A stretch of 64,000 nucleotides of DNA from Enchytraeus crypticus. Taxonomy: Eukaryota; Annelida; Clitellata; Enchytraeida; Enchytraeidae. This document shows positions 44,601 through 54,959 of the stretch, piece after piece (within the stretch, counting starts at the first letter, position 1; each line of letters begins with the position of its first letter). The translations under genes and the position numbers were made by a program. Location of the stretch: positions 354,501-418,500 of the forward strand of contig CAJHZI010000811.1 in assembly GCA_905160935.1 (NCBI GenBank), given 5' to 3'. A model generated the notes under the pieces. That model made no database searches and had not been told where the DNA came from. It saw only the letters and a program-made list of their open reading frames with translations.

Positions 44601-46515
44601 CCTTTACCGGAAGAGGGACACGGGGTAGAAAGCATTTTAGTGAACGCAGAAATTGTGGAAGAGAAGTTAAAGAGATTAAAGCCGAAGAAAGCACCGGGGT
44701 TGATGGCATCCTCACGAGATTATTAATTTAAACGGCAGATTTAATTTCAAGGCCAATTTTTTACTTTTTTTAATAGCACGTTAAACACAGGATGTTTACC
44801 AATTCAATGGAAGATGTCCAATGCAATACTTATTTACGAGAGGGGAAAGAGGTTTGAACCAGGGAACTATATACCTGTGAGCCTAACTCAACATTTATGA
44901 AAGATGTTTGAGAGTATGATAAAGGATGAGTTAATAAATCATTTGGAGAAACACAACATCAGGTTAGGGTAGGGGTTGGCTACTAGAGCCGAATAAGACC
45001 CAAGTCATGGATTAAATGGCGTCGGGGAAACTACGCAGGGACGTCACCAATATTAACATACCTCCGTTTTCTTAATGCTCATTGGCACAGAGAATTAAGA
45101 AGTGTAGCAAAATTTGTGAACCACCGGGAATCGAACCTCGTATCTCTCAACTTGGCCTCCAGCGTGCTAACCATTGTGCTATAGTTCACACAGATACTAC
45201 ACTTCCCAATAATATACTAATGAAATTTATGCCTAAGAATGCTCGATATGCTTCATTGGGCTTAGCATGTCTTGGTTTCGACTCGATTAATTTATATCTC
45301 GGTGTCATGGGGGACAGTATCCCTTAAATTCTAATTGTTTGAATTCTTTAATGAATTGTATTCTCAAATTCTAAACTCTCAGTCCCAGGTTAACCAGACT
45401 CTGGGTTGCCATTTATGGCTAATTTCCTTATAATCTACGGGGGTATACACATTAGCGACGGGACTGCCAGGGTCCCCGAAAGCACCTTATATAATACGAA
45501 ATCTTAGCATGGATTCATGAATAAAAGATAATGCTTTACTAACTTAATTAGCTTTTTAGAGAAAGTGAATCTGTGGATACACAAGGGCGTGACTGTTGAT
45601 GCAGTGTACTTGAATTTCAGAAAGGCTTTGATACTATCCCTCACAAGGAACTTCTACTTATGATTAAGTCTTGCAGAAATAGAAGGGAAGTTATACAAAT
45701 GGATAGAAGATTGGTTAAGGGGAGTAAGCAGAGAGTTACGCTGGGTGAAGCTAAATCAGGTTGGGTGGAGGTAACTTCGGGGGTACTGCAGGGTTCAGTA
45801 GTGGGGCCTATTTACTTCTGATCTTCATAAATGATATAGATACAGAACTATTTAATGCTATCTTGAAGTTTGCTGACGATACAAAACTATTTTGAAAAGT
45901 TGGTATGAAAGAACACAGTGAGAGTATGGTTCGGGACTTGCATTTGCCGAGTAAGTAGTCCCAAAAATGGGGATTAAAATTCAATGTAGACAAGGGTAAG
46001 GTAATTCACTTTGGTAAGAATAGCCCTAATGAAAAATTTGTTGTAAATAATAAGATACTGCAGGCAGTGAGCGAGGAGAAGGATTTAGGGATAATATTTA
46101 GCCAGGACCTCAAAGTGAGGAAACAATGTATTGTGGCTGTTAAGGCAGCTAATAGGGCCTTAGGAATAATAAAGAGAACATTCAAAAGTAGAGATAAAGG
46201 CATTGTTTTAAGATAGTATAAATCTTTGATTTGACCTCATCTGGAGTATTGCATGTCAGTGTGGAGACCACACTACAGGAAGGATATTGAACTTATTGAA
46301 GCAGTGCAATGAAGAGCATTAAGAACTATTAGGGGATTCAAAGCATTAAGGTATGAGGATGCTAAGGGCAGTTCAACTGACAGCCCTAGAAACCAGGAGA
46401 AACCAGAGGTGATCTTATAGAGGTTTACAAATAATGTACGGGCATACTGAATTAAGAGCAACAGATTTTTTCAATTTCTGTTGAGGAAAGGGAAAGGGAC
46501 ATTAAACCATTAGAG
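44600..46515 (+). mobile_element. LINE family G (CR1-like RT), interrupted
   Basis: Fragments K-R-L-K-P-K-K-A-P-G (44668), I-K-D-E-L-I-N-H-L-E-K-H-N-I (44918), then after an insertion S-Q-H-G-F-M-N-K-R (45507), L-Q-G-S-V-V-G-P (45787), K-F-A-D-D-T-K-L-F (45868), D-L-G-I-I-F-S-Q-D-L-K-V (46082), I-K-R-T-F-K-S-R-D (46169) and L-E-Y-C-M-S-V-W-R-P (46242) are in order and mostly readable. Stops and frameshifts make it inactive. Confidence 0.88.
44963..45506 (-). mobile_element. Insertion with a tRNA-derived SINE head in LINE G
   Basis: LINE G is broken at E-K-H-N-I-[R]. Inside, on the minus strand at about 45192-45117, is a tRNA-like head: A box TAGCACAATGGTTAGCACG and B box GGTTCGATTCC. The part near 45028-45055 shares text with 12195-12220. 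The right border is followed at once by the LINE frame S-Q-H-G-F. Confidence 0.65.
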
Positions 46516-46904
46516 TACTATTATTAACTTTTATTTCTTTAGCTGTAAAAGCTGTGTGACATGGTAACAATAATTTAATCAAATACCCAGTTTCGCCATA
46601 CGGCTACTCAAGATCGTTTTAACTTAAGAATAAAAGAGCCACGAAAGTAAACAGAGTTGAATCTCTTTAGCGGCAGAGAAAGTGCTTGACGCCTTACAAA
46701 AGACGTCTTGCAGGCGATCTGTATGGGAAGCATATCATATAGGTCTACTATATGAAAAGCAATTAATTTGCCAATTGTGTTATGAAATAGGCTCCAGCTG
46801 CATGGGCTCATGGGCCCTTATAGTCTCAATGGCAACAAAAGTGATTTGGGAAAGCAATTTACAGGTATATCTTTTACAATTTTTTTGCGGCTAAGCTGAT
46901 TGCT

Positions 46905-47035
46905 AAGGTCGAGTTTAGCATAGTTTCTTCTTCCAAAAGCATGTCTGTGACAGGCGAGTCTCTGATTTGAACCCCGAAATTCCTGACCCGTAAACGGATA
47001 CCATACCTGTATTACCACTTTCCCCTGTCATGCAA
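46905..47035 (-). mobile_element. tRNA-like SINE head
   Basis: The minus strand has AGTGGTAATACAGGTATGG and, further on, GGGGTTCAAATCAGAG, in tRNA A-box/B-box order. No other copy was found in this window. Confidence 0.45.
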
Positions 47036-47104
47036 TTACAATTATTTATTTATTGTTGGTTTATTGCAATGGTTTATCAAAAACATTATTATTACTTATT
47101 ACTG

Positions 47105-47242
47105 GCTGGAGCCAGTGGCGAAGTCGTTAACATACTCGACCGCGGATCAGATGGTGCGGGGTTCAAATCCAGGGCTCGCCCGCAACTGACATCGCTTTAG
47201 AGTGAGGAAACTGACGTTAACCTAGGCTTTTTATTATAGAGT
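47105..47242 (+). mobile_element. SINE family 1, copy 3
   Basis: AGTGGCGAAGTCGTTAACAT, GGATCAGATGGTGCGGGG, B box GGTTCAAATCC, GGGCTCGCC and the tail GTGAGGAAACTGACGTTAACC then TTTTTATTAT; the fullest copy of the family. Confidence 0.88.
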
Positions 47243-47526
47243 GATTATGTATTATAGCTGTACACAAGGGCAGATACTACAGTTGTATACTGAACACTCT
47301 TTCATTGGTTGACGATTTTAATTGGTTGACTGCTGGAGGGCTTGAATTGTTTGACAGCTTGTTAACTTAATTAACAACAACGCCTAACTGCCGTAGTTAC
47401 TAAGCCGTGAATAAAGGAAAGACGAAAGAATCCATCCCGTGGGATTCTCTAGTGACGAATCAAAATGACAAATTAAGATTACTTGGTTTCTCCAGTAAAG
47501 CCGTGAACCAGCTGTCTAGCTGAGAT

Positions 47527-47566
47527 TCCAACCGGACCGATTCTTGAAGGAATCGGTCCAATTGGA
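47527..47566. repeat. Imperfect palindrome near the piggyBac relic
   Basis: CCGGACCGATTC and GAATCGGTCC around TTGAAG; the outer CCAA/TTGG extend it. Confidence 0.8.
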
Positions 47567-47629
47567 ATTTTGTAAAACTTGAAGGAATTTAGATATACTC
47601 CTTTAATCATGTAAAGCCACCATTAATGC

Positions 47630-48182
47630 AGGGGGGTTGCTTGACAACAGGGGTATGTCTGCAGGGTATATAAGGATAGGATTGTTGGAAGTTGTTGACC
47701 AGCCAGTTTGCCACGTAGTCCATTTCGACAATTTCTTCACAAGTCATCAACTTATGTCTGATCTCAGTGACAAAGGTTTTAGGGCATGTGGCACTGTGCA
47801 TGATAACAGGTGCAACAAGTGTCCTTTGATGACCATACCTCATATAAAGAAGACCAAACGAGGCCACTTTGACTACAGATCTAATGGATAGGTACTCTTC
47901 ATACAACAATTCTGTAGTCACTATTGCCAGCAACCATCTAGGCGTTACACCAGTACATTCAGCGAAAAGGAGGGTAAAGGGTGTGAAGGAAACTAAGGCA
48001 ACACAGCCTGATCTCATCAGAATGTACAATGTAGGAGTGCGTGGTGTTGATGTGTAAGAAAGGATGCTGGCTTTGTATCGGCCACGGCTCCGTTCTAAGA
48101 GGTGATGGTGGAATCTGTTTAACAACGGTCTAAACATGGCAGTAGTTGCTGCTTTCAGCACCCACCAATATTTGTATCACTG
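47630..48182 (+). pseudogene. piggyBac-type transposase relic
   Basis: The plus strand gives V-V-D-Q-P-V-C-H-V-V-H-F-D-N-F-F-T-S (47691-47744), with the catalytic-type Asp of the D-N-x-F-[TS]-S motif, then G-F-R-A-C-G-T-V-H-D-N-R and K-K-T-K-R-G-H-F-D-Y-R-S. After a frameshift come I-A-S-N-H-L-G-V-T-P-V, K-R-R-V-K, P-D-L-I-R-M-Y-N-V-G-V-R-G-V-D and finally L-R-S-K-R-W-W-W-N. This is the order of DDE_Tnp_1_7 (piggyBac) transposases. The N-terminal half is missing, and stops and a frameshift are present. Ends and TTAA duplication were not resolved. Confidence 0.88.
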
Positions 48183-48705
48183 AACGCGACGTTGCTTATG
48201 CACAACGTTCCCATTTTGGGAACATAAAAAATTTCACTTAAATGTAGCAAATTTGTCAAGATGTTTACAAATGATGTTATGGGAGCCCAAATTGTGTAAC
48301 ATATCCAAAAATTAGCCATATATGTCAACTCTGTCTATGTTCCGACTGTAAAAACGGTTAATGACTCTAATTGCTCTGCTATTAGTCTGTAAACCTCCGT
48401 TTTGCTCACAGTCTGACTATATTATCAGTGGAACATGTAGGCCTGTAACGTTTAGATGACAAATCCAGACGTTGTTTCACGTGTCTCCTTTATACTGGTC
48501 TAGCACTTTCTATACTTTGCCTCTCAGATATTGGTGTCCACAGTAATTGTGAAGGATTCGTATACAAACTCAACAATTATTGCCTCCTTACAATCAGTAT
48601 TTTGAAGAACTAATTAAAGAACTAGTACTAGAACTAGTTAACTGCCATGTTTTTTCTTTTAACTATATATTCATAAATTAAATTATTAGTATTAAAATTG
48701 TGAGT
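48183..48705. other. Intron DNA without assignable content
   Basis: It follows the piggyBac relic and may include its 3' end; no TIR identified. Confidence 0.35.
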
Positions 48706-48709
48706 CGTA

Positions 48710-48862
48710 GGCCTCGTCTTTCCCAAGGCCAAGGATTTGATCCTGAGACCAAGAGCAAGGCCAAGAACCTGAGGTCTAAGGCCAAGGCCTAGGAATTGAG
48801 GTGTCAGGGCCAAGGAGGCTAAGGCCAATGAATTTGACCTCGAGGAATTCTCAAAGGCCAAA
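48710..48862. repeat. AAGGCCAAG-type minisatellite
   Basis: About eight imperfect copies of AAGGCCAAG in 25-35 base units with TTTGA/TGAGG spacers. Confidence 0.75.
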
Positions 48863-48979
48863 TACAAACATACATCTACATAATATTATGTTAACTACTA
48901 ATTTCACAATTATATCATTCACAGTTATAACAATTATTTAAATAAATAACTATGATAATTTGCAAAGCTAATTTTTTTA

Positions 48980-49870
48980 CGAGGATGCTTTTAATAGCAG
49001 TGTATCCCTGGGTTCAATATTATTTGTTCTACAACTTAAATGATTCGCATCAATAGTGAATCAGGATAGTCCAGTCAAATTTTCTTTAATGTTAAAGTCC
49101 GTTGAAACATGGTCTAAAGCCTGGCAGCTTCCAATTTCCATGGAAAAAATCTGTTTGATGAGAATTTCAAATCGCAGAAACTGTGGAGTTTTTTTTCCTA
49201 TCAAATACTAGACTCATTATGACTAACGAAGTGAGACTTGAGAGTAGTTTTTAGTTCTGATATGGACTTCTCAAACCATATTAACTCAGTCATCAAGAAG
49301 GCTAGGCAAGGAATTTATATCATTCGTAAGAGCTTTAAGTGTGGAGATTCAAAAGTGCTCATTTTTGTTTATAAGACTTATGTGCTTCCGCTTCTAGAGT
49401 ACTGCTCTCCTGTCTGGTCGCCATCCACTGTTTCTGGAATTATTAGACTTGAATCTGTACAGCGATCCTTCACAAAAACTCTTAAGCTTACTTCAGATTT
49501 GCAGTACAGTGAGAAACTTAAATTACGTGGATTACCTACATTAGAACTACATAGATTGAGAAATGACTTTGCTATGCTATTCAAATTTACAAATAACATA
49601 GTTAATATAACATTGGTAACTTAACACTTAAACTAACTTACTATTAAAAACTTACTATTCCACTTAAAACTAATATTCGAGGTCACTCATGCCAATTTAA
49701 GATGCTTAAAGCACGTCTTAATGTCACAATACCCTAGTTTTTATATCGATCTACTAAAGTATGGAATGCATTGATTGAATCAACTGTCTCGGGCCAATTC
49801 GTTTACTTCTTTTAAATGCTCCTAAAATCTGAGGATTTATCTTTTTTTTATTTTTAACTAGTTCTTTTAT
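48980..49870 (+). mobile_element. LINE family K, RT C-terminal part
   Basis: The open frame 49238-49624 reads V-F-S-S-D-M-D-F-S-N-H-I-N-S-V-I-K-K-A, Y-V-L-P-L-L-E-Y-C-S-P-V-W-S-P and L-E-S-V-Q-R-S-F-T-K, the post-polymerase region of jockey/Rex-type LINEs. Upstream text (A-W-Q-L-P-I-S near 49123) and downstream Y-G-M-H fragments belong to it. It is 5'-truncated. Confidence 0.8.
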
Positions 49871-50052
49871 GTTTGCTTTTAACTGAGATATTGAACAATG
49901 AATTCTAATATAGTGTGAATTCAACTTTCTTTTATTGCTGGAATGCTTTTATGGAATTGCTACTAAATTCAATATTTATATTTTCTGCTTTATTAGCAAT
50001 GCATTGACTTTCACTATTCATGATACTGACATAAATTCTGTATATAATATGT

Positions 50053-50064
50053 ATGTATACTGTG

Positions 50065-50124
<60 letters not shown>

Positions 50125-50128
50125 CACA

Positions 50129-50180
<52 letters not shown>

Positions 50181-50186
50181 ATTTCC

Positions 50187-50226
<40 letters not shown>
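50053..50226. repeat. (AT)n tracts with flanking inverted repeat
   Basis: ATACTGTGTATTTATA (about 50056-50071) and its complement TATAAATACACAGTAT (about 50116-50132) enclose (TA)n; two more (TA)n tracts with ACATGT follow to 50226. Confidence 0.93.
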
Positions 50227-50229
<3 letters not shown>

Positions 50230-51425
50230 TACATTTAACCTTATATGGGTCCCTATTAGTGTCTAGTGCCTTGGGTTAACCCTAACTTGGCAATTATGTG
50301 CTATTCACTTATATTATTCAAACTAGGCTACAATGTATATTTGCTATGCATATTCGAAATTTTAAATAAACAAATAAATATTATATATATACATGTATAT
50401 ATAAATATATCATATATTGTAAATTTATGATATTATAATATTTATAATATTATAAATAACCATTCACACACTGTGTAGAATTTTATTAAGGATGTCACTT
50501 AGCCCACCACATTCATTAATTCTGAAACAAATTTCTGAAGTAAATTTAGCAAATAGATCAAACCTTAAAAAATTTGATACCTACTCTAGTAAAATTTGAT
50601 ATAATAATGTAAAATTGCTTACTCCACAATTACTTCATTCACACTTATCACAATTATTTCACGTTAAATTAACGCCTATTTAAAAAATATGGAGTTTTTC
50701 CTATGTGAATGTTTTTAGTAACTCTGTATATATGTAGAAACTTGTATTTGATATATAAAGTCCTATGAAAGAATACATTTATATCTTTAAGCCGATATGA
50801 AACTTTTTGACTGCAGCTTGTTGAGATTACAAAAGATTATGGTACTTTCATTTTCATTACAGTCGTACCGACGATTATCAATAATTATGGTTTACAGAAA
50901 TTGTGCACAACTTACAACATTATACTTTTCTAATGTAATTTTTTTTGCGCTGATTTCAAAAATCAGCTTTTGGTTTTGCTCTATCACCCTCAGTGGCTGA
51001 GATATTGAGACTTACATCATTTTAAATTTTTACAGAATTATAATTTTTGGACAAACATTTTAGTCATAATATAATTATATTCTGTATATAATTATATAGC
51101 ACTTCAATTTAGTAATAAAATATTTTTATATAACTTATAGGTTAGAAAATAAAGTTAAATAATAACTGAGAATAACTGGCGTGTAATTTCAACGGACTAG
51201 TAAGCATTATAATGAGAGAATTTAGTAACTAAATTAAACCACAATTTCATTTCGCCTCTAATTTATAAATGCAGTACACGTCAATTTTAATTCTTTTGCT
51301 AGTCTAACTTGACAAGCGTGTACTAGATATTGCGACAGCAGCTCAAGTATGCTGTATCGTCCTGAAGAGCCTTTGTGAGCTTCTGAACCTTGACGTTCAG
51401 CACAATACCACCTTCTGTCTCCTAT
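50227..51425. other. Intron DNA without assignable content
   Basis: AT-rich; a palindromic TATATACATGTATATA lies near 50385. No exon signals found. Confidence 0.4.
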
Positions 51426-51429
51426 AAAA

Positions 51430-52605
51430 ATGGCTGCAACATCAACATCAATTTCAGATCACACTGGAGGATCATCAAAGTCTGCTAGGCGTTACACGAT
51501 CCAGAGAAGTTCTACTATTCTACTATGTCTGTGGACAGTTTGTGCCCAAGAAGAACAAGAGAAAGATCTTAATCCAAGATCAAGCAGCATACCATCTATA
51601 CTCTGGGTATAAAATCGGCAATCCAGATAAACAGTGGGCTCCAAGCGTAATCTCTTCTACATGCTCAATATCACTCGGTAAATGGTTGCGTGGTGGAAGC
51701 AAATCAATGCCATTTGCTGTGCCCATGGGATGGCGTGAGCCTCTTATTAATGTCACTGTCAGCTACTTCTGTTTAAGTAATATAGCTGGCTTCCATGTTA
51801 AGAATCGTAGTGGCATCACATATCATTCAGACAGGAGACCCGTCCCACACAGTGAGGGTCTTCCAGTATCTCAACCAACCAAGTCATATGTTCCTGAAGC
51901 TGAGAAAGAACCTGATATGAATAACAACGGAGATATATATGACTCGGATTACATCCTCATTAAATCAGTCATGAGGTTTCATTTGAAGAATACATATGAC
52001 AATTTGAAGCTGCTGCTTGAAAAGATAAAGTACACTGATCATGGCTGGCAGATATATGGTGACTTAAAAGTCATTGGACTGTTTCTGGGCTTGCAAACAG
52101 GTTATACTAAGCATTGCTGTTCCTCTGTACCTGGGTCAGTCGAGCGAGATCCAAACATTATTTTCAGAGGGAAATGCCACACCGAACAGGATTACATCCA
52201 GGAACATACAATGTCACTCACGAATCTCTTGTCGATCCTCAAGAAATTCTTCTTCCACCTCTAAACATCAAACTGGGCCTAATGAAAAACTTCATCAAGG
52301 CCATGGATCAAAATGGAGAAGCCATTCAGCACTTGAAGTCACTATTTCCATTTTCCATATCTCAGCGACGCGAAGTTGAAAGAAGAAGTGTTTGTATTGC
52401 AAACACGACAGGTTATATGCAACTGGGATTTTGAAATTAAGCTAACGGGTCGTGAGTTGGATTCCTGGATATCTTTCAAAGCTGTGGTTAGTGGTTTTGT
52501 GGGAAACCATTGTGATCCTAAAAACAGAAACTGCATAAGGAATATGCTGGAGTGCTATCAGCTAATGGGATGCAATATGTCACAAAAAATAATAGTAAGT
52601 TAAGT
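51430..52605 (+). pseudogene. Degenerate member of an uncharacterised, probably mobile protein family
   Basis: A 1.2-kb intronless coding stretch spread over three frames. It begins M-A-A-T-S-T-S-I-S at 51430 and shifts near 51530 into V-P-K-K-N-K-R-K-I-L and Y-K-I-G-N-P-D-K-Q-W-A-P with C-S-I-S-L-G-K-W-L and P-M-G-W-R-E-P. It continues with R-P-V-P-H-S-E-G-L-P, Y-D-N-L-K-L-L-L-E and I-Y-G-D-L-K-V-I-G-L-F-L-G-L-Q-T-G-Y-T-K, then shifts near 52125 to S-R-A-R-S-K-H-Y, D-P-Q-E-I-L-L-P-P-L-N-I-K-L-G-L-M-K, and again near 52375 to S-F-K-A-V-V-S-G-F. From memory the W-R-E-P, R-P-V-P-H and G-D-L-K-V-I blocks occur in abundant unnamed proteins of arthropods and cnidarians. I know no function; catalytic or zinc residues cannot be assigned with confidence. 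Confidence 0.6.
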
Positions 52606-52669
52606 ATGCAAAATAGTATGTAAATTATGTCACAATAGTAAGAAAATTTGAAACATTAATTGTACAAAC

Positions 52670-52808
52670 CATCATCAGCTTCGTCGGCAGCCTTTAGAAT
52701 ATCTATAATGTTAATTATTTGTCGACGTCCATGTCGCAACTCTATGTTCACCTGAACTAATCCAGTAGCCTGAATACACTGCGAAGCTAAACTTTTAGTA
52801 GCATCCAG
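52670..52808 (-). CDS. GABPA: GABPA exon 3: end of the N-terminal GABP-alpha domain
   Basis: Acceptor TTATTGTATCTCAG, donor GATG|GTTTGT. It reads L-D-A-T-K-S-L-A-S-Q, A-T-G-L-V-Q-V-N-I-E-L and I-I-N-I-I-D-I-L-K-A-A-D, matching the ubiquitin-like GABP-alpha domain pattern (G-x-V-Q-[LV]-x-[VI] ... [LI]-x-I-[LI]-x-[IL]-[VL]-K-x-A-D). Phase 0 in, phase 1 out. Confidence 0.92.
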
Positions 52809-52959
52809 CTGAGATACAATAAAATAAAACAAGGCAAGGAATTTAAACTATTCGAAACCTGAGCTTTTAGCTTCATATATGCTTTCTGAAATGATTATAT
52901 CATGATTGCTACCCCAATAAGAAACAAACACAAAAAGTCAAAAACAAACTGATAGGCCC

Positions 52960-54600
52960 AGTAGCACCTGCTATAAGCAGTCAATCTGCATATAGAGCTT
53001 TCTTCTCTACTGAGTCTTCACTTCTTAAATTGACTTCTGACATATCAATGGCTGTTGATAGGGGTCAGCTCACTCTTCGTATGATGCTTGATCTCAGTGC
53101 TGCTTTCGATACTACCGACCATAGCATATTCTTCTTCTTCTTTTCTCAGCGTAACGTCACTTTGTGGACACCAGAGCAGCCTCTTTTACCTTCTGCCTCC
53201 ACTGATACCGGTCCTGGGCAAGATCATAGACATCACTCTGTGAAAGGTTACATTTAATGTTTATTTGTCCTATATCTTTATTATATTGTTTAATTAAAGT
53301 ATATTTATTTCCCATTCCTAATTTCATTTTATTATTTGTTATTCTTTAATTTAGAGCTTGTCTTACTGGAGTATTTTCATCCAATCTTAGCATATGTCCT
53401 ATCCAACTGAGTCTTTTGAATTTTATTTTAATTCACTCCATGGTTTTTCTTGTGTTCTGTCATATAGGTCCGTATTGCTAATTATATGTGGGTATTTTAT
53501 AATTAATATAGTTCTCGAAAGTTTTCTTTGGAATACATCTATATTACTTTCTATGCTTTTAATTATTATCCATTCATTTTATATGACGGCATACTACTAT
53601 CTAGACTAAATAAATCCTTTGGTATATCTAACATGGCTCTTGATTGGTTCCGTTATTATTTACTTGATCGTACTCAGCTTGTTTCTTCTGGAGGTTTCTA
53701 ATGTTTCGTCTTTGGCATGTGGTGTACCACAGGGGTCTCTTCCTGGACCTATTTTATTTGTGCCATATACCGTCGATGTACTTGCCATCATTGAGAGAAA
53801 GGGTCTAAATGGTCACATGTAAGCGGATGGTACTCAGAATGCTTGCATTTTAATTCAAATAAGGTTGATTCTGCTATTATTAAGTTAAAAGGTGATTTAC
53901 TGATCTTCAGTCTTGGATGTTTAATAACAAACTGGTTCTTAATGCATCTAAAACATAAAAGTAATTATCTTTGGCTCTCAGTGCCAACTCAATGCAATTA
54001 ATATAACCTCGATTGCATTGCGTTAAGCAAATGTACCTGTTGAGAACACTGTTCGTAACCTTGGTGTTGTCTTTGACTCTAACCTGAACTTTAAGCAGCA
54101 TTCTAAGCAATTATCTTCTTCCTGTTTATCCAGATTCGCCAGTTATGGCATATTAGACCATGTCTGTCTGATTCTTCCACAAAAATTCTTGTTCATACTT
54201 TTATTTCCTCAAGGCTGGATTATCGTAATAGTCTGTTCTTAAGTTACAATAAATCGGTAATTGATAGGCTGCAAAGAATTCAGAATGCAGCTGCAAGATT
54301 AATTCTCGGTGCTCTGATTTTGCTTCGCCACTGCTACATAAACTTCACTGGCTTAAAATTCCTGAACGCATCAAATTCAAATCCTGCCTTTTCACGTTCA
54401 AATGCCTGACTAATTTCTCCAAATTCACATTTCCAATGCCCCCAGTTTCCTAGTATATTCCTTCCTAGCTCTGTTATATATGATAGTTATTTGATATTGG
54501 AGTGATTTTTACTATGTGCATTTTATTTTATATTGCTTGTTTTACTGTAACTGTTGTAAAGTATAGAGATGCTTAGCGGGATATACTCTATTAGACATTA
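52960..54600 (+). mobile_element. LINE family H (CR1/L2-like), interrupted
   Basis: Fragments S-S-L-L-K-L-T-S-D-I, L-D-L-S-A-A-F-D-T-T-D-H-S-I (53089-53130), then after an insertion L-N-K-S-F-G-I-S-N-M-A-L-D-W-F (53607), C-G-V-P-Q-G-S-L-P-G-P-I-L-F (53722) and A-D-G-T (53824), and beyond N-L-G-V-V-F-D-S-N-L (54057) and R-I-Q-N-A-A-A-R-L-I-L (54278). The RT core F-A-D-D is lost (A-D-G-T). The end at about 54600 has GACATTAAACATTAAA. Confidence 0.85.
53131..53612 (-). mobile_element. LINE family J, 3' fragment nested in LINE H
   Basis: On the minus strand it ends D-L-A-Q-D-R-Y-Q-W-R, E-A-A-L-V-S-T-K-stop, then a GAAGAAGAAGAA tail. Upstream it gives F-K-R-L-S-W-I-G-H-M-L-R. It interrupts LINE H between D-H-S-I and L-L-S-R-L; flanks AGCATA and GGCATA look like part of the target duplication. 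A related plus-strand piece is at 63885-64000. Confidence 0.8.
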
Positions 54601-54839
54601 AACATTAAATGAGTGTGGCTTTAAAATATAATCTTCCAATACACGTACATACTTATCAATAATCATATTAAAAATTGCACAGAATAACTGTAAATGTAAA
54701 CATTTAACGCCCTTTTCCTTAGTTTTTGTTGCAACTAGCCATTATGATCAAATCCAGCATCAGGTTTTAAGTAAAGAACAAAGCAACTTCAGAGGGACAG
54801 GACAGGTGGTGAATTATGAGTAGAGAATAGTCTCAACTT

Positions 54840-54940
54840 TTAAAGTCAATTTTTCACTTCAGCGGCTAAAAGTAAAAGTTAAAAGTACTACAAAAATTAC
54901 TTTGTTACAATTAAAAAGTACCCAGCTGAATGTGGTTATT
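54840..54940. mobile_element. hAT end fragment
   Basis: It is the reverse of 25680-25775 (AGCGGCTAAAAGTAAAAGT, GTACTACAAAAATTACTTTG, AAAAAGTACCCAG). No second end found. Confidence 0.7.
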
Positions 54941-54959
54941 AAAATAGGAGCTAAACAAG

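Noticed and set aside
47607-48161. Minus-strand open frame of 184 codons
   Set aside because: It is antisense to the piggyBac transposase relic, whose plus frames carry the family motifs.
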